A stretch of 64,000 nucleotides of DNA from Paralvinella palmiformis. Lineage: Eukaryota > Annelida > Polychaeta > Terebellida > Alvinellidae. Positions 24,110 to 38,393 of the stretch are shown here, one piece after another. The DNA lies in contig JAODUP010000161.1 in assembly GCA_025642065.1 (NCBI GenBank), positions 812,501-876,500 on the forward strand, read 5' to 3'. The translations under genes and the position numbers were made by a program. How positions within the stretch are numbered: the stretch's first letter is position 1; the number at the start of each line of letters is the position of its first letter. Below the pieces are notes generated by a model. The model was not told where the DNA came from and did no database searches. It saw only the letters and a list, made by a program, of their open reading frames with translations.

Positions 24110-24806
24110 GCCAGGATCAGCTACAGTGCTGCCTACTACCATCTTAAGAACATCCACTGTTTAAATTTGTAACTGTAGTTCATGCCTTTGTTATATCCCA
24201 TATAAACTATTGTAACTCCCTGTTATATGGCATATCTGATTATAACATTAATTGCCTTGAATGAATTCAGAATAGTGCAGCTCGCATTGTAACAAATACT
24301 AGAAAATATGATCATATCACCCCAATTCTTCAAAAAACTACATTGGCTACCTGTTAGACAGCGTATCCATTTCAATATTTTATTAATAACTTATAAATCT
24401 ATTAATGGTACAGCACTAGAATACCTGTGTGAACTGGTGTCCATTAGAAAGTCATCCCAAAACCTCATCCTGTCAGATACTATTGCAGGTGCCTGTGTCT
24501 CAGGTCAAGTCATATGGATATTGTGCATTTATTATTGTAGTATTGCAGGCCACACTTTGTAGAATAGGTTGCTGGCAGATATTAGAAATGCGTTGTCTCA
24601 TGAATTTTTTTAATCTGTTCTAAAAACACACCTGTTCAAGGTCACTTTCACAGATAAATAATTATTTTCTTTTAAATCACTTACAGGATTTTTCTAGACA
24701 TATTATTTGGGGTATTATTATGTTACATATTATTTGTACAGCGCCTTTGAATGGCTCCTGCTAGTAAGGGCGCTTTATTAAATATACATTATTATTATTA
24801 TTATTA
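24110..24806 (+). pseudogene. 5'-truncated CR1/L2-like LINE, reverse transcriptase C-terminal end and 3' tail
   Basis: Conceptual plus-strand fragments across several frames resemble the C-terminal part of non-LTR retrotransposon ORF2 proteins: YYHLKNIH, INYCNSLLYG, QNSAARIVT, RKYDHITPIL, LHWLPVRQRI, LLITYKSINGTA, then KSYG and LKTHLF. These motifs occur in this order in CR1/L2/Jockey-type elements. Frameshifts and stops make it non-functional. The 3' end carries TGTACAGCGCC...GGGCGCT and finishes in an (ATT)n tail at about 24790-24806. The endonuclease and catalytic RT motifs are absent (5' truncation). Confidence 0.85.
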
Positions 24807-25375
24807 CAATGTAATATGATGACCCCGTGTATTTTACAAATCTGCCTACAGTCCATCTAATCCATTCAAACACCCAAATGTCTGCCTGTCTGTTAGTAGT
24901 TTAATACATCCTTGTATATAAGATTTGATGTAACTTTTGATGACTATTATATATTTCAACAATAACAACCATTACTTACTGTGACAACCAATAACGTCAA
25001 GAAAGGTTACATCATTTTAAATAGCCAGTAGCTATTCCTTCATTATCGCTCGTTGTTTCATTAGCAACCGACGTAAGAGTTATCCTTCACCTGGTCAGTT
25101 AATGCTAGTTATACCACAATCCACAACATCTCTACACCAATAAGTGACCAGTGTTTAGTTAACATCATCTATACTGCACATAGACCCTTTGGTGTACTCG
25201 TGCATGGGTTATGACGTCATTTACATTGTAGGCATGATTGTGACATAATAGTATAGTCAGATAGCAATGTGAGACATGTTAAACATCAATTTTAATGTCT
25301 TTATCAGCCATCTTGCTGTATATCAGCATGATGAACTACTAAACCTTAATTGATGGTTTCTGAGTTAGTGCTCAC

Positions 25376-25418
<43 letters not shown>

Positions 25419-26263
25419 TGTATGTGTGTGTCCATGTATGTGTCTGCAAATGTACGTGCGCGTATGTCTGTCCGTATAAGTGGGTCCGACTATCCATGTA
25501 TGGGTGTGCATATGTCTCTGTGTGATTGTGCATGCATGTATGAACACGTGCATGAAGCCACTGGAAGGAAAACTTCCCATTTACACCAGGTCAAGTAATG
25601 TCTCTTTAGTACCGAAGTCCATGTTACACGCTCATAAAAAGCCAGTAAGCCACCCAGTTCCTACCACCGTGCACCGTTTTAGTACCGGACACACTCTAGA
25701 CTATATCATCAGTGGCTAGTAACATGTCTTGCCCATGACAACTGATCTATCAGTTGAAATCTTACTTGATCTCTGTATTAATCAGTTAACTTCAGACTTT
25801 CTACAGATGTAAATATGTTGGCTGATCACCACTAATAACTATACAAAATATCAGGTAACGTGAAAAGCAATATTCTCCAAGGTACTGAAGTAAGTTCTCA
25901 ATCGTTGATGTACATAAAGTATAAACTACAAACTCTAGAGAAGAGCGACAGAAGACACTTGTTGTATCTACTGATAGATAAGGAAAGAATTGTGATCATA
26001 TCTTTTGAAGCTTAAACTATAATCAGCATTCATTAGTCTGAGATATTGTTACTTGACCCTGAGTTACTAAGCAAGACACTGTTCCCTTACCTAATTTTTA
26101 TATTTTCGTTGATCTTAATTTCGATTAATATAGAATTTTACTAGAATATGTAATAGTATTAACTGATTTATAATCTAAGCACTTTATTCGTTCGTTTCTT
26201 GCCTATTATGTTAAATAACTCTACAATATTTTGAGTAACTGCAGCACAGTCAACTTCCCAATG

Positions 26264-26456
26264 ATGATGACGATGATGATTGATGTTTTGCGGCCACTTT
26301 TGTGCACATGGTAGGCTAAATGGGCCGAGCGACCTACAAAGGTAATGAAGCGAAGTCAAAGATGAAACAACCTTCAGATATACCCACCCAGAGATTCGAA
26401 CATAGGTGGTATTGATCTGTGGTCCAAAACGCTATCGCTAGACCATTGCGTCACCC
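26264..26456 (-). mobile_element. SINE-1, full-length, with 13-bp target-site duplication
   Basis: Complete in minus orientation: a TGATGATGAT tail at the low-coordinate end, the family body, B-box GATTCGAAC and A-box region at the high end. It is flanked by a perfect 13-bp direct repeat CAACTTCCCAATG at 26251-26263 and 26457-26469. Confidence 0.93.
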
Positions 26457-28129
26457 CAACTTCCCAATGTTTCTAGTTGCTAATTATATATGGATAATAT
26501 ACAATCGGTGTCAATAGGATCTACGTAACTACTACTACTACTACTATCTCGACTTACTACTAATATTAAATCTACTGCAGTTATGGTCATCGCTAGTAGC
26601 AGTAATAATAACTAGTGAAGCAGTAACAGTAGTGTAGGTAGTAGTAGTAGTTAAGTTAACAGCTATGACTGTACTACAACAACATTAACTAGGAGGATCA
26701 GCAACGGTAGTTTTGTTTCTTCCTTTAAACAACCAGCAACTCCATCACATATAGCTATATCAGCAGCAGTAGTAGTATCAGTACTGCTAGAACCAGTACT
26801 GTAAAACTAGACCACACTAGTACCAGTACGAGGCCAAAAAAACGTAGTCGGTAACATGACACCTGTCCCATTATGATATATGCACCAGCCGAGTGTCAGG
26901 TGTAGATCAGGTGTCCATTAGATACAATTTACAAATCCATTAATGGTGTCGTGTCAGTACCACCGCTCCACCGCCGCCAACAATAACAGCCATTCACTAA
27001 CTGACCATTTACCCATTTGTGTGCCGGGATGGCTAATACAGCACCCGGCACAAACCCATTCAGTAAGTCAACGGGGGCGTCGTCATATTCAGCGAGCGTT
27101 TATTCCGCCTCGTTCCTATCACTCATCCTGAACCGGGGAGTACACGCAACAATAACACGACGTCATCGAGGATGGAGAACTGGCGCTCCCCTCTCACAAT
27201 GATCATAGCCATTAGACACCAACGTTAGTTAGGATGTAGGTATAATGAGAAAATGATTGCTAAAAAAACTTGCTGCCATCCGACGGAGAACACTCACTGG
27301 CTATTATTACAGAACCTCTACGACTTTTATCCTCGAAGTTACGTATTGTTATCTCCGTGGGAAAGTATCACCTCAGATATTGTAATGTCGGGTATAGAAA
27401 CGTCACTCGGTGGCATACTAATTGCGTACGAGTCTTCGGATGACAATATGAAGGTTGTAATGTCAGCGTCTGAAATCAGGACTTCTCGGTAATGTGGGAG
27501 TATGTCGTAGAATATATCATCGTCGTAGTGGATCAATTATATCATGTTAGATGTCTGTTTATTAAGACAGATGGTGGGGAAAGTAGCAATTCCGCAGCTC
27601 TGTCCCATATATACACATACACAAGCACATAAACGTATCCACGCAAAATTGACAAGTACATGCAGGTGTGTGCGCGCGCATACACACACACACACACACA
27701 CTGTACGTCCGTTCATTGTGTATAATCCTACATCAAAGAAACCTACACACAATAAAGACTTACTGCCTGACTAACTATCTCCACCATACCACTAAATTAT
27801 TCACAACATAAATACAATAAATACTTAATAATCATAAAAATGTTAACACAATAAATAAGTAAATAAATAATTGTCTGGATATAGTAGCCACTGAACTACC
27901 TCAAACAAATATTTGATGCTGACCTCGTTCAGGTAGATAGGTGCAGGTAAAAAGTAGTTAATTTAAAGGTATTTTAATTTACAAGTAAGACAAGGATGAG
28001 AACATCTACGGCAATATTTAAAGACAAAAAGCCATCTTGTATTTTATGGGTTATTATTTCTTTAATGGTAGCAATAACACGAGGGCCTCGCCATACACAC
28101 GGCAAAAACCATCAATTCCTTAACTCACA

Positions 28130-28610
28130 CAGCAGGCCCCCGTTATAACGTTCGGGTCCACAACCGACAGATGGACCGCGAAGACAGAACACGGTCGGGC
28201 TGGTCGATAATAGGGAGTCGATGTATTCATCTCGTGTTGCACCGTCCTTGAAGATTGCATACAACTGTTTATTTCATAAATGTTCCCAGTAATTGTTTAA
28301 TTATTTGTTGACTTAAACATAAATACTACCTCAGGGTTTGTGTGGTAAATAACACGTTTCTGCAAAATTGGGCAAAACGTAACAGTCGTGCTGGTTTGGT
28401 GATATTCATCCGCCAGAAATAGTGCATGTTTTTCCAATGAAGGTAGCAAATTGGCTATGTTTTACGTGTGAAGTACAAAAAGGTGAAAACGCGCTCAAAT
28501 TATTTCGAAAAATCTTCGCGGAAAATGCCCTGTCGTGGATCCCACGAATTGGGGTTCAAGGTCTAACCGTGTTATATCCGATTTGGTGTTATAGCGATCC
28601 GCGTTATATA
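28130..28610. mobile_element. Diverged Tigger-like MITE copy
   Basis: The left end CAGCAGGCCCCCGTTATAAC and interior blocks (GGGAGTCGATGTATTCA, GAAAATGCCCTGTCGT, CCGTGTTATATCCGATTT) match the element at 47485-48055. The right terminal repeat is eroded after GCGTTATA. Confidence 0.75.
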
Positions 28611-29089
28611 TCAAAATTAGATGCAGGGAGAGGATACTCAACACTCCATGATGATGACCCACAAAAGAGAAACCTTTCACATCGCTTCTGACAGTGAGAA
28701 TTCTGCAAAGAAACCATCAAATCTGTCACTGTCACCATCACGCTGTGGCTAAATGTAATATTACGCAAGGCAGTGGCCTCCATTATTCACGGCGTTACTA
28801 CAACACTAAGACTAACAAACAAACTACCATACATGTGACAGATTGTTAAATGAAGGTACCATACACCCAGGTAATATATTATGGTCAGGTTATGGTAAAC
28901 ATCCAACAATATTAATGACTAGTTTACAACCTACGTCCATAAACCGCGATTTACAGCTCTGCAATACTAATTATAAAATGTTCATCAACCATAAAACTTA
29001 CTTTTATTCTGCCGAGAGACTACTGGTGAATTAGATCGTTAAATAAATTAATGATACTTAAGCCTATACAACGTTCGTTATGGGCATGG

Positions 29090-29121
<32 letters not shown>

Positions 29122-30829
29122 TCAATAAATACGGTAAAGCTATCCCAAACGATATCTCTTCTTTAATGGCCAATAACAACAATAACCCCCTTTAATTATC
29201 CAATAACCCAATATAAAGCAAAGAACCTGTCTTAAAAACTTAACTTTCCGTTGTCATCGATGTATTTGTATTTCTTTCGATAAAAGATCTACGAACAAAG
29301 AAAGCTGCTTCCTGCCAAATGATGGATGTTAGGATATTATTATGACAAAGAAGACATCACTTAAATCAGAGTTAACGACAACTCCTACAAAAAAAGTATA
29401 ATCACACATCACCATTAAGATTTGTTTCCAGTTTGTCACAAACCTTATGTCACTTATCATCTAAACACATCTATAAACACATTGTGAGCCAACTATTTAT
29501 GTAGCCACCTGACAAAATTTTACAGCTACTCTAATGTAAAAAAATAACAATATGTGTTCAGGAATATAAAACTGACATAAAACCACTGGATCGCGTCATT
29601 TATGACTTTATTGGACATGGATCAAGGGAAGTGCATCTTGACAAAGAAGAACAATTTGATAAGACAATGACAAGAGCTAAATATAAAACTTTAATTATCA
29701 ATCTTTTAAAATTAAAATGAAGAAGTAGAATGAATATTATAAACAAACATATGGAAATAATTTCCCCATAGTCTTGTATGATAATGATGGCGGATTGTTA
29801 AGTGCAAAGGGGTAAACATTCGCTTAATTATACAAAAAACAAGGATCCGTACAGGAGGCAATAAAAGGGTTGTCACTCTCTCTGAATGCGGTGATCACTT
29901 ACAAACCAATGTTTACTGCTTTCTGTCATGGATACCATTTCCTGGATCTAACACCAGATCCGGAACGTCCACGCCAAGTTTATGTCAGTTCGACATGAAT
30001 TCATCCTCGCTAAGAAAGGGCACATTAAAGCATGCCACATCTGCGAACCATTACCTAGATGTATACCAGATTTTGGCACATTACGAGTCATACAAGGCCT
30101 GAAGATTATGCCTTTGACTTCAAGTGCAGTTTTAAGAACATACGCAATCGAGATACCAGCTCAACAACTGATTAATGTAACTCTGCTAAATGATACAATG
30201 AGTGCAGTAATGAGTGCGGCATCTATGTACCTAATTGTGGCAATGGACACGAGCCGGAGAACGCGCGGTGGCTGAGGACGTAATGACAACGTGGGGACGA
30301 GTTAGTATGGTGGATGTGGCAAAATGGCTGGGACTTAAGGCTGTAATATGGGCAAAACGTAATACTAGCAGACAGACATTAATGTGGTAATGGTACTAGA
30401 AGTAAACTTTAAAAAAACCTGGCTGCTTCTGCAGTGTTCTATCTCGGTAACAATTTAACTGGGAAATGGCAGTTCATAAATAACTAATGTAAGCTGGTCA
30501 CATTAGATTTATGCCATACTACGGCCTCTTCCCGCAGGAGAGATGCTACAGAAAACAGCAGCCAGAGACAGCAGACACGACGGTGGTCTCTGATTAGTTG
30601 TCGCTGTTGTGTTGAACAATTACATGGAAACTGATTTGCTGACAGGACAAGAGACAAATACTTGTTGTTAGTCCAACTACTGTTGTTAGTCCTACTACTA
30701 CTGTTGTTAGTAGTAGTAGTAGCGACAGACTTAAACTAACTGATGTACTCTGTGTTAGTTATTCATAATGAGGGAGGTCCTTAAATACGATGCAAGGTTG
30801 TTGTTTTTATTTTGTTTATTATCAATTGT

Positions 30830-30957
30830 GTCATATCATCGAGAATACGGCATACATCAATAGTGTCACATCATCAGGAATACAGCATACATCAATATTG
30901 TCGCATCATCAGGACATACATAAATGGTGTTATATCATGAGGTATACAAGCATAAAT
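30830..30957. repeat. 35-40-bp repeat, 3-4 units
   Basis: GTCATATCATCGAGAATAC, GTCACATCATCAGGAATAC, GTCGCATCATCAGGACATAC and GTTATATCATGAGGTATAC mark successive degenerate units. Confidence 0.7.
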
Positions 30958-31699
30958 TAGTACAACTACTAAGAGACAGAGATAATAATAATAATATTAT
31001 TATGTTAACAAACAATAGTTTCAATACTGACAATAAAATTAGATTTTTATTTATTAAACTTAATATTTTAAATAATGTTTAATTAAGAACAATTTTCCAC
31101 AATTTAATAAGCATTGGAATAACACTATAAAATTTGATCAAATTTAATTTACTGGGAAATAATTTAAAATTCTAACAAGGTAATATTTCACCTTTAAACA
31201 TGATAAGCATCTGTTACTGCAGCAAGTTTAAGCAGTAATAGTTTGCAATGCATCACACAAGTCTGAATAATAACTAATTTTTACAAAGACATCATTTGAT
31301 GATAGTATTACTGAGCGAGGCCGTGAGCTAAATAGATGTCACATCCTGATCTGATGTCAAAGGGGATTTTTAGTTTGTTGTTCGTACTCGGGAACGTTTC
31401 TGAGTTCATTTAAGGCCACACATTCAGACTCGCTGCTCTAATAATTATTAGATTTATTAAGCCTCAGACACTCCTCTACAGTACATACACACCATGAAGC
31501 ATACTCCCCATGAAGCATACTGTTTCTGGCTATGATAAGTTTTGAGCAAATAATACACAGCAGTCAAACGGTAAACCCAACCTAAAGTATCCGTAAACCT
31601 GTGAACGATATTAGATACAGCCTCAAGATTTTCAGTTTTGAGCACAGCTGTTGAGATCAGTTCAGCTGATTTACGTTTTGGTGCTGATAACACCTCGGG

Positions 31700-31825
31700 A
31701 AGATCATGGCCCGATGGGTCACTCACTGCCCAGGTAAATATAGCCCACAAAACACAAGTAGAAGTCAAACCCATAACGTGCAGGTTCAAGGTTAGTTAAG
31801 TGTAATACTCTAATCGCTGAGGCCC
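31700..31825 (-). mobile_element. SINE-2-like copy
   Basis: Contains AGTCAAACCCATAACG, GCAGGTTCAAGG and GTAATACTCTAATCGCTGA, the family tRNA-like end. The body is diverged. Confidence 0.45.
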
Positions 31826-34249
31826 ATCGTAGTACACTCTCAAAGTTTCTAAGATTGACACGTTACCACAGTCAGCTACCATAATCCATAAACTAATTAC
31901 GAGTGTTCTGTAACATGAATTAATTGATCCATAAAACAAACATCTACACACACACAACACACACACACACACATTTTAACATATCAGCTTAGTAATCTCT
32001 TCCAGTATTATCTAACTAATCATCACGTTAAGCAGCCACTTAAAGAAATAATAAAGATGGGTGACAAAGAAGGTGGCAGAAACATAACAATTATACCAGA
32101 AGCTTACTTAACAGATACATTATAATTAAAGATGAGTATTCTATCAGATAGGATAATTACCTCTACATGAGTAAATGGCCAAGAAATTTTTAATTTCTGG
32201 GTGGAACAAAATAATAAAAAATAAAAAAAAAATATCAATAAAGTTATGTTTAATGAAAATCAGAAGCTATAATAAGTCAGTTTCTGTGACCTGTATAATA
32301 TCATCAATAATCAATGTCCTACCTCCGAAGCCCTAAATTGCACTAAGCTGGCATTTAGCTGACTCATCAACCAAACATTATAAGTGACTTATAATTGTCT
32401 TTACTTAGTTATCCATCCAAACAAATCGACCATCAATTACTGTTATCTATTGAAGTCCTTTATAAACGTCAACAAACTGAAACAAAGACCAAGGGCAATG
32501 GTGATGTTTAGTGATAAGTGGCCACATTATTACGGTAATTATCTTTTAAAATATAACTAAAGCAGCCAAATATCACACATTCATCCCCTGATATGTCCTG
32601 ACTCCTCAGGGAGTGTTCCCTTCAGTGAAGCTATCACACTCATATAAAGTTCAGTGCAATTTTTAAGTGCGACGTCATGATCCATCCATCCGTTCAGATT
32701 ATCCTAAACCCTACCTATCACCTTGAGATGTTAATTGTAATCTGGTTTTATTATCATTTTTAATGTTTAAATACTGTTATCTCACCTTTACTAAAACTAT
32801 TCTTAATTCTACAATGCTGACTGGGTTGTATGCCATTTAAGTACCATTACCTGTGACAGTCGATAATATCTCATCATTTATATAATGACTGACCGAAAGA
32901 CAACAAACAATCTGGATAACAACTCGAATAACATCCGGCAATAAGATTATCTAATAAAAACAACCTCATTCTCCACTAACACCAACAAACGGATTAAAAG
33001 CTATTAACTTTTCGCCACATTTCTCCCATGATGTATCGCAACAACAACAACAACAGCTACTGCTACCTTTGTTGCCACGACGCACGCAATGCCACGCCGT
33101 CAAGTCCGACTTGTTTCTCAACCAACAGTCCATTTCTCGGGCCGAAGTCGGCGATGACGTCCGAACAGAAGACGACGGTCGTATTAACCGAGTCTGTATT
33201 CATCACGGCACAGAACGGCCCTTTACCAATGTCGGAAATTGTTATATCTCAGAAGACCAGGCCTCATTAACGATATAAATAGCGTCTATTTACTAACGAC
33301 ATGTTTATGTTGTTAGAGCACCGGGCCAGCACCATAAGCTAGTCCCATATGACAGCCAGTTACCTGCCGTGAATCCATAAAGATCTCGGGAGTCGCTCGC
33401 CAACAAAATGAACACCCATCCCGCGGGGATCAGGACCGGTAGTAGCTCTTTATCTGGATCTCTTCTTCTGGCATTACAATCAGACGGACTCTGAACTGAG
33501 AATGTCAGTTAATGCTACAAGTGATTTCAGCTCGACATCGGTAAACCAATGCTGCTTATAATAAGCCAGCTTCTGAGATAGATCAAATCGTGTTCTCGGA
33601 CCGTGGAACAGTCTAAAAATACGAATTTGAGGTATTGCTGACTGTTTCTAGCTTTTAAGTTACCCGATAACAACAACGATCATCACGCAATAACATGTCT
33701 CTTGATCGTCTAAAGCTTAACATTTAAAGTTATCTTAACTTCAGATTGATAATAATATTGCAAGAATTAAGAGAACAACCAGATGCCAAATCCAGTAATA
33801 AACATTCACATTTAGCCCTAAATAGATGGGGGTTACAGGGTCGGGAGAGAAGTGCAACAGCAGATTCAACGAACTTTCAAAACCTAGAGAGAGAACACAA
33901 ACTTCTTCTAAAATATGACATTACAACAACTGCCAACAAACTTTTTTACGCCCGCCATTCAATACAGGAATGCCGAGAATAGGTTTTTGAACGGCCCAAC
34001 TAAATTTGAACCCAGTAATAATTCCAACATAACCATTAATGGTGCCACAGGTAATAAATCTGTCTATACTTTTAATCCTAATGTTAATTATGGCTTACAA
34101 TGGATGACCTCAAATTAGCCGGTATGTTATTAAGCAGATGATATAGGATTAATTATCACGGTAATTTAACATTAAAGATCGATAATTGTATGATTGGTCA
34201 ATTGTCTTACCATGGAATGTCACTGCTCTGAGGTCTTTAAAAAATAATA

Positions 34250-34565
34250 ATAATAATGCATGTTTATATAGCGCCAGAACCAGGTGACCCTGTTCTGAGA
34301 CGCTGTACAGCATTATTATCCCTGACTCAGACCTGTTTCCACCCAGCACACATCTCAACTCCCAATGGAGCATACAAGGCATGCTGCCATTATAGGCGCA
34401 AAACGTTACTCAAACACATAGCCATCGCGTCCTGTCGGGTACTCGGTATTATGGATGAGTGAACCAGTCGCCACATGACAACATTGCAGCTCCCGGAGAG
34501 ATTGGAACTCGCGACCCTTCGGCTACGAGTCCTACGATCTAACTAACTGCGCTATCACGGCTCGG
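34250..34565 (-). mobile_element. SINE-3 copy (tRNA-derived head, LINE-like tail)
   Basis: On the minus strand it starts with a tRNA-like head containing an A-box (TAGCGCAGTTAG) and a diverged B-box (GAGTTCCAATC), then a body, and ends with TGTACAGCG...TGGCGCTATAT...CATTATTATT. The tail matches the 3' end of the LINE at 24110-24806 in order and spacing. A second copy at 55729-56113 has the same head, body and tail. Confidence 0.8.
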
Positions 34566-35026
34566 CTTGTTTGTAGTCTTCTCATTAATAATGTCCAGAG
34601 GTTGGATTTAAAATCCGTAATTCTTAGTTTCACTGCCTTTTCACACACACACACACACACACACACACCACTTGCGCGCACACACGCACACAAGCACGTA
34701 TAGAGAAAGATAGCGATCAGAATGAAATATTCTCCAAAATAATACACACGGTACCAGATCAAACAAAGTAACTTTTTGGACGAGATTAAAGAACAATATT
34801 CGAATAAAACAACAAAGAGACATCCCCCCCCCCATCATCATGAGCCTCAGGGAGACAAAAGCTAACATAAGTAGCTTATGGGCCACTGTAGTGTAATATG
34901 GCTCACTCAGTAGTATAGCACAAACCATCACTATAGAACAAAAATCTATCCTCATTCCCTCCGGACGTTACTCATAATATTACTTATTCATCACACTTTT
35001 GCTTGCCATAAACTCACCCAGCACAT

Positions 35027-35484
<458 letters not shown>

Positions 35485-36624
35485 AACTATGGCTTATGGT
35501 TGGCAAGCCAATGATACATAATGGCCAAACAACAGAAAGCCATTCACCTGCCTCTCACTTGATGATGAAAATATAATATCGTTGGAAATTATTCAGATGA
35601 GACCGACAGTGCTAACATAGGAACAATACACTGATAGTAGCCCGGGTACAATGACCGTACAATAGCAACGTATACCAATGGTCAACATTAAGGACAGCCC
35701 TTAGTAGCACCGTGATGTCTGTAATATGTCTTACCACATCAGCTAATCACATCTGAGGCACTGAGTTACGTCACATATAAACGATCGTATCAAAGAGACA
35801 TCACACGGCTGAGACCTTGCCATTTATTAATGCCGAAAAAAATATATATTTAAAAACAATTTATCGTCTTGCAGTATCTTTGTGTACATTTTATACCTGA
35901 AAAATATGTCACAGTACAAATTTGACCACCGGAAATATTGTTGTGACAACAATTAATTAATAAAATAGTACAAAATCTATACTGTGTCTGGGGCATATTC
36001 CAAAACATAACAGAATAAAAAATGAAGAAATATCATAAAGTGAAAAATACATCTACATGGATAATGCAATTTGCTGTGTAAATCCTATAGTAAGTCTCCA
36101 TAAACTATATTATCATAAATTATCATTTTAATTATGTTTAATGTTTGAAGTGAAAAGACCCAGAGAGCTATTAAAAAGGTATGTCTGCGTATGTGTGTGG
36201 GTGTAAACATTTCTTATTTAGTTAAATGTAATATTTAGAACTCACTCTGGGAAAAGAAACATTTTTAAAGCATCACATTTACACTAAATAAATATTTATA
36301 TTTTATATGCAATTTAAGTGTCTCATACATACATCCATCCTTATTTACACATTGTTTTACTAAAACGTTTGTGGCAGACTCAATATAGTCAACATATTTT
36401 AACATGTTAGAATATTTGAAGAACATCTCACATTATAAGGTATTTTTTCTCACCTCTAATTTCTTTATAAACACAAAGAAAAAAAATTAAAGCAGATATT
36501 ACAGGTAGTAGCTAACCAATTGCCACTTAATTTTTTTTTAAACTCACTGACATGATAAAAACTATTTCAAATTATGTTTATAAATTTGATGTATGAAGGC
36601 AGTTTCCTAGTAATATAGTATGTC

Positions 36625-36636
<12 letters not shown>

Positions 36637-36712
<76 letters not shown>
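36637..36712. repeat. (TA)n(GA)n compound microsatellite
   Basis: AT tract joined to a GA tract; the same type recurs at 50155-50210 and 58252-58323. Confidence 0.96.
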
Positions 36713-36716
<4 letters not shown>

Positions 36717-37443
36717 CCTTATAGGTGCCTCATTTTGTTGTTTGTATTATGTGAGAATATTTTTTTGAGAAGCTTCTGTCAGTCTTCAATTCCACATTTT
36801 TAATAAAGTCACTAAACACATTAATTGAATATTATCAATGTCTGATATCAATCTGGCACATTATTATTATTATATTTTTGAGCCAGCTGTTACCTATCAA
36901 AAGTGTTTTACAATCTTGATATATGTGAAATATCAAATTTAAAGAGTAGAACAATTTATTATTCGTGCAGATACTAGATCACAGACTCAGATGATGGTAC
37001 TGTCCCAGAACATAGATTATAAATGACAGATCAATATAGACAAAAGATGAGGATAATACTTAATGAATAGATGAGAATTACTAACTCATCTATATGTTAT
37101 AAGAGACTCAGTGGAGGGAGACATGAAGTACATTGAACCCAAAATCAGGAGACAGTAGTGATGTCTCTGTTTCACAGACAAGATATTAATGACAGCACAG
37201 CTTCTATTGTCACTGATAGACAAAAGATGTATAAAGGTGTAGTGTAGCTGGGATTATGTACAACTATAATATGTGACAGTGAGTGAGCCAGTGATTGAAT
37301 CATGTGTGTGTGTGCGTGTGTGTGTTTGTGTGTGTGAGTGCGTGTGTGTGTGTGACTGTGTGTGTTTTGTGATCAGCACAAACCTGGACAAATGTCAATG
37401 TATCATTTAGGATCAATCAAACACTCATCTTTTTGTTACTTAC

Positions 37444-37612
37444 GATTCCATCCTGACATCAGCTAATGTTCGGTTGACAGAGATCAAATCGCTTGCCATC
37501 AAATTAAACTGATTGATCTTAAACTTCTCCTTCATCTCGGTTTGTTGCGAGTCTGGGATGACGACAGGTCGACCCATCTCACCGGGACCCTGAGGGGCTT
37601 TGGCCTTCAGAA
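37444..37612 (-). CDS. GALNT: GALNT exon, stem/catalytic boundary (169 bp)
   Basis: Encodes [19 protein letters not shown], then [11 protein letters not shown], then [18 protein letters not shown] and LADVRMES. The GPGEMGxPVVIP and NQFNLMASD...NRxLxDVR motifs are typical of the GALNT1/GALNT13 group and are less conserved in other GALNT subfamilies, which is the main basis for the subfamily call. The acceptor is GTGTATTTCCAG|TT (first exon base 37612). The donor is GAATC|GTAAGT (GT at 37443-37442), a near-perfect consensus. It needs two bases to finish its first codon, so the preceding exon must end in phase 1. It ends in phase 2, matching exon 19151-19320. NRT is a potential N-glycosylation site. 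Confidence 0.94.
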
Positions 37613-38356
37613 CTGGAAATACACAGGACAATGTTTACATACTGAACGATCGTGATAACAAAAATATTTGGAACATCTAAGTTTCATCATTAGAGACATT
37701 TCTTTATAAATCTAACAGTCAGTGCAGAAACTGATGCTAAAATTTTTAAAGACTCGATGAAATATCATAAGCTCCAATGGTATATAATTTTCTTCTGAAG
37801 AAGAATTGCCTTAATTTTAAACAAATATAATCCACATTTTATGATTCCTCTCTCTCTCTAGAGAGGAACCATTTTTATATTACCAAAGAGAAACACCAGG
37901 AACGGTTGTCGTGAATTACTAATGAGTCAGCTAATAAACAGCAGGATGTTGGATGATAGGTGACTATATACTATATACAGACCTCTAATAATAACAACAA
38001 CAAATTAACCAACATTGACAAAACATCATCAACAACAACAACAACAACAGTACGAAAAAACAGCACTAACAGCATCATAACTAAAGACAATAAAAAACCT
38101 TCATACAATACCGGTGTATATAATGCATAAATGTAAAAAAACAAACACGGCAGCCATGTTTTGCCCAGCCATTCTGATTGGCTCAATTATCAGCCAATTA
38201 GCCATTGAGTTAGCTTTGAGTGAGTAGTTGTTGTGGGTTTTTTAGCCTGTTTTATCCCACATTACTTGTATAAAGAAGAACGGTGAAAAGGAGGTTAGTT
38301 TTTAATATCAATTCTCTCTCATCATGATAATTCCACATAAAGCCATTAGACAGTCC

Positions 38357-38393
<37 letters not shown>

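Noticed and set aside
29982..30275. 97-codon plus-strand frame
   Set aside because: No recognisable motif, no splice context; a chance frame is likely.
31457..31789. 110-codon minus-strand frame
   Set aside because: Its first part overlaps a SINE-2-like copy and the rest matches nothing I recognise.
34480..34565. tRNA gene on the minus strand
   Set aside because: tRNA-like head of SINE-3 with a damaged B-box; the second copy confirms it as a dispersed repeat.
37971..38186. Hydrophobic minus-strand frame as the GALNT signal anchor
   Set aside because: It lies 3' of the putative stem exon, its hydrophobic runs come from (AAC)n-type repeats, and the basic-plus-anchor pattern is missing.
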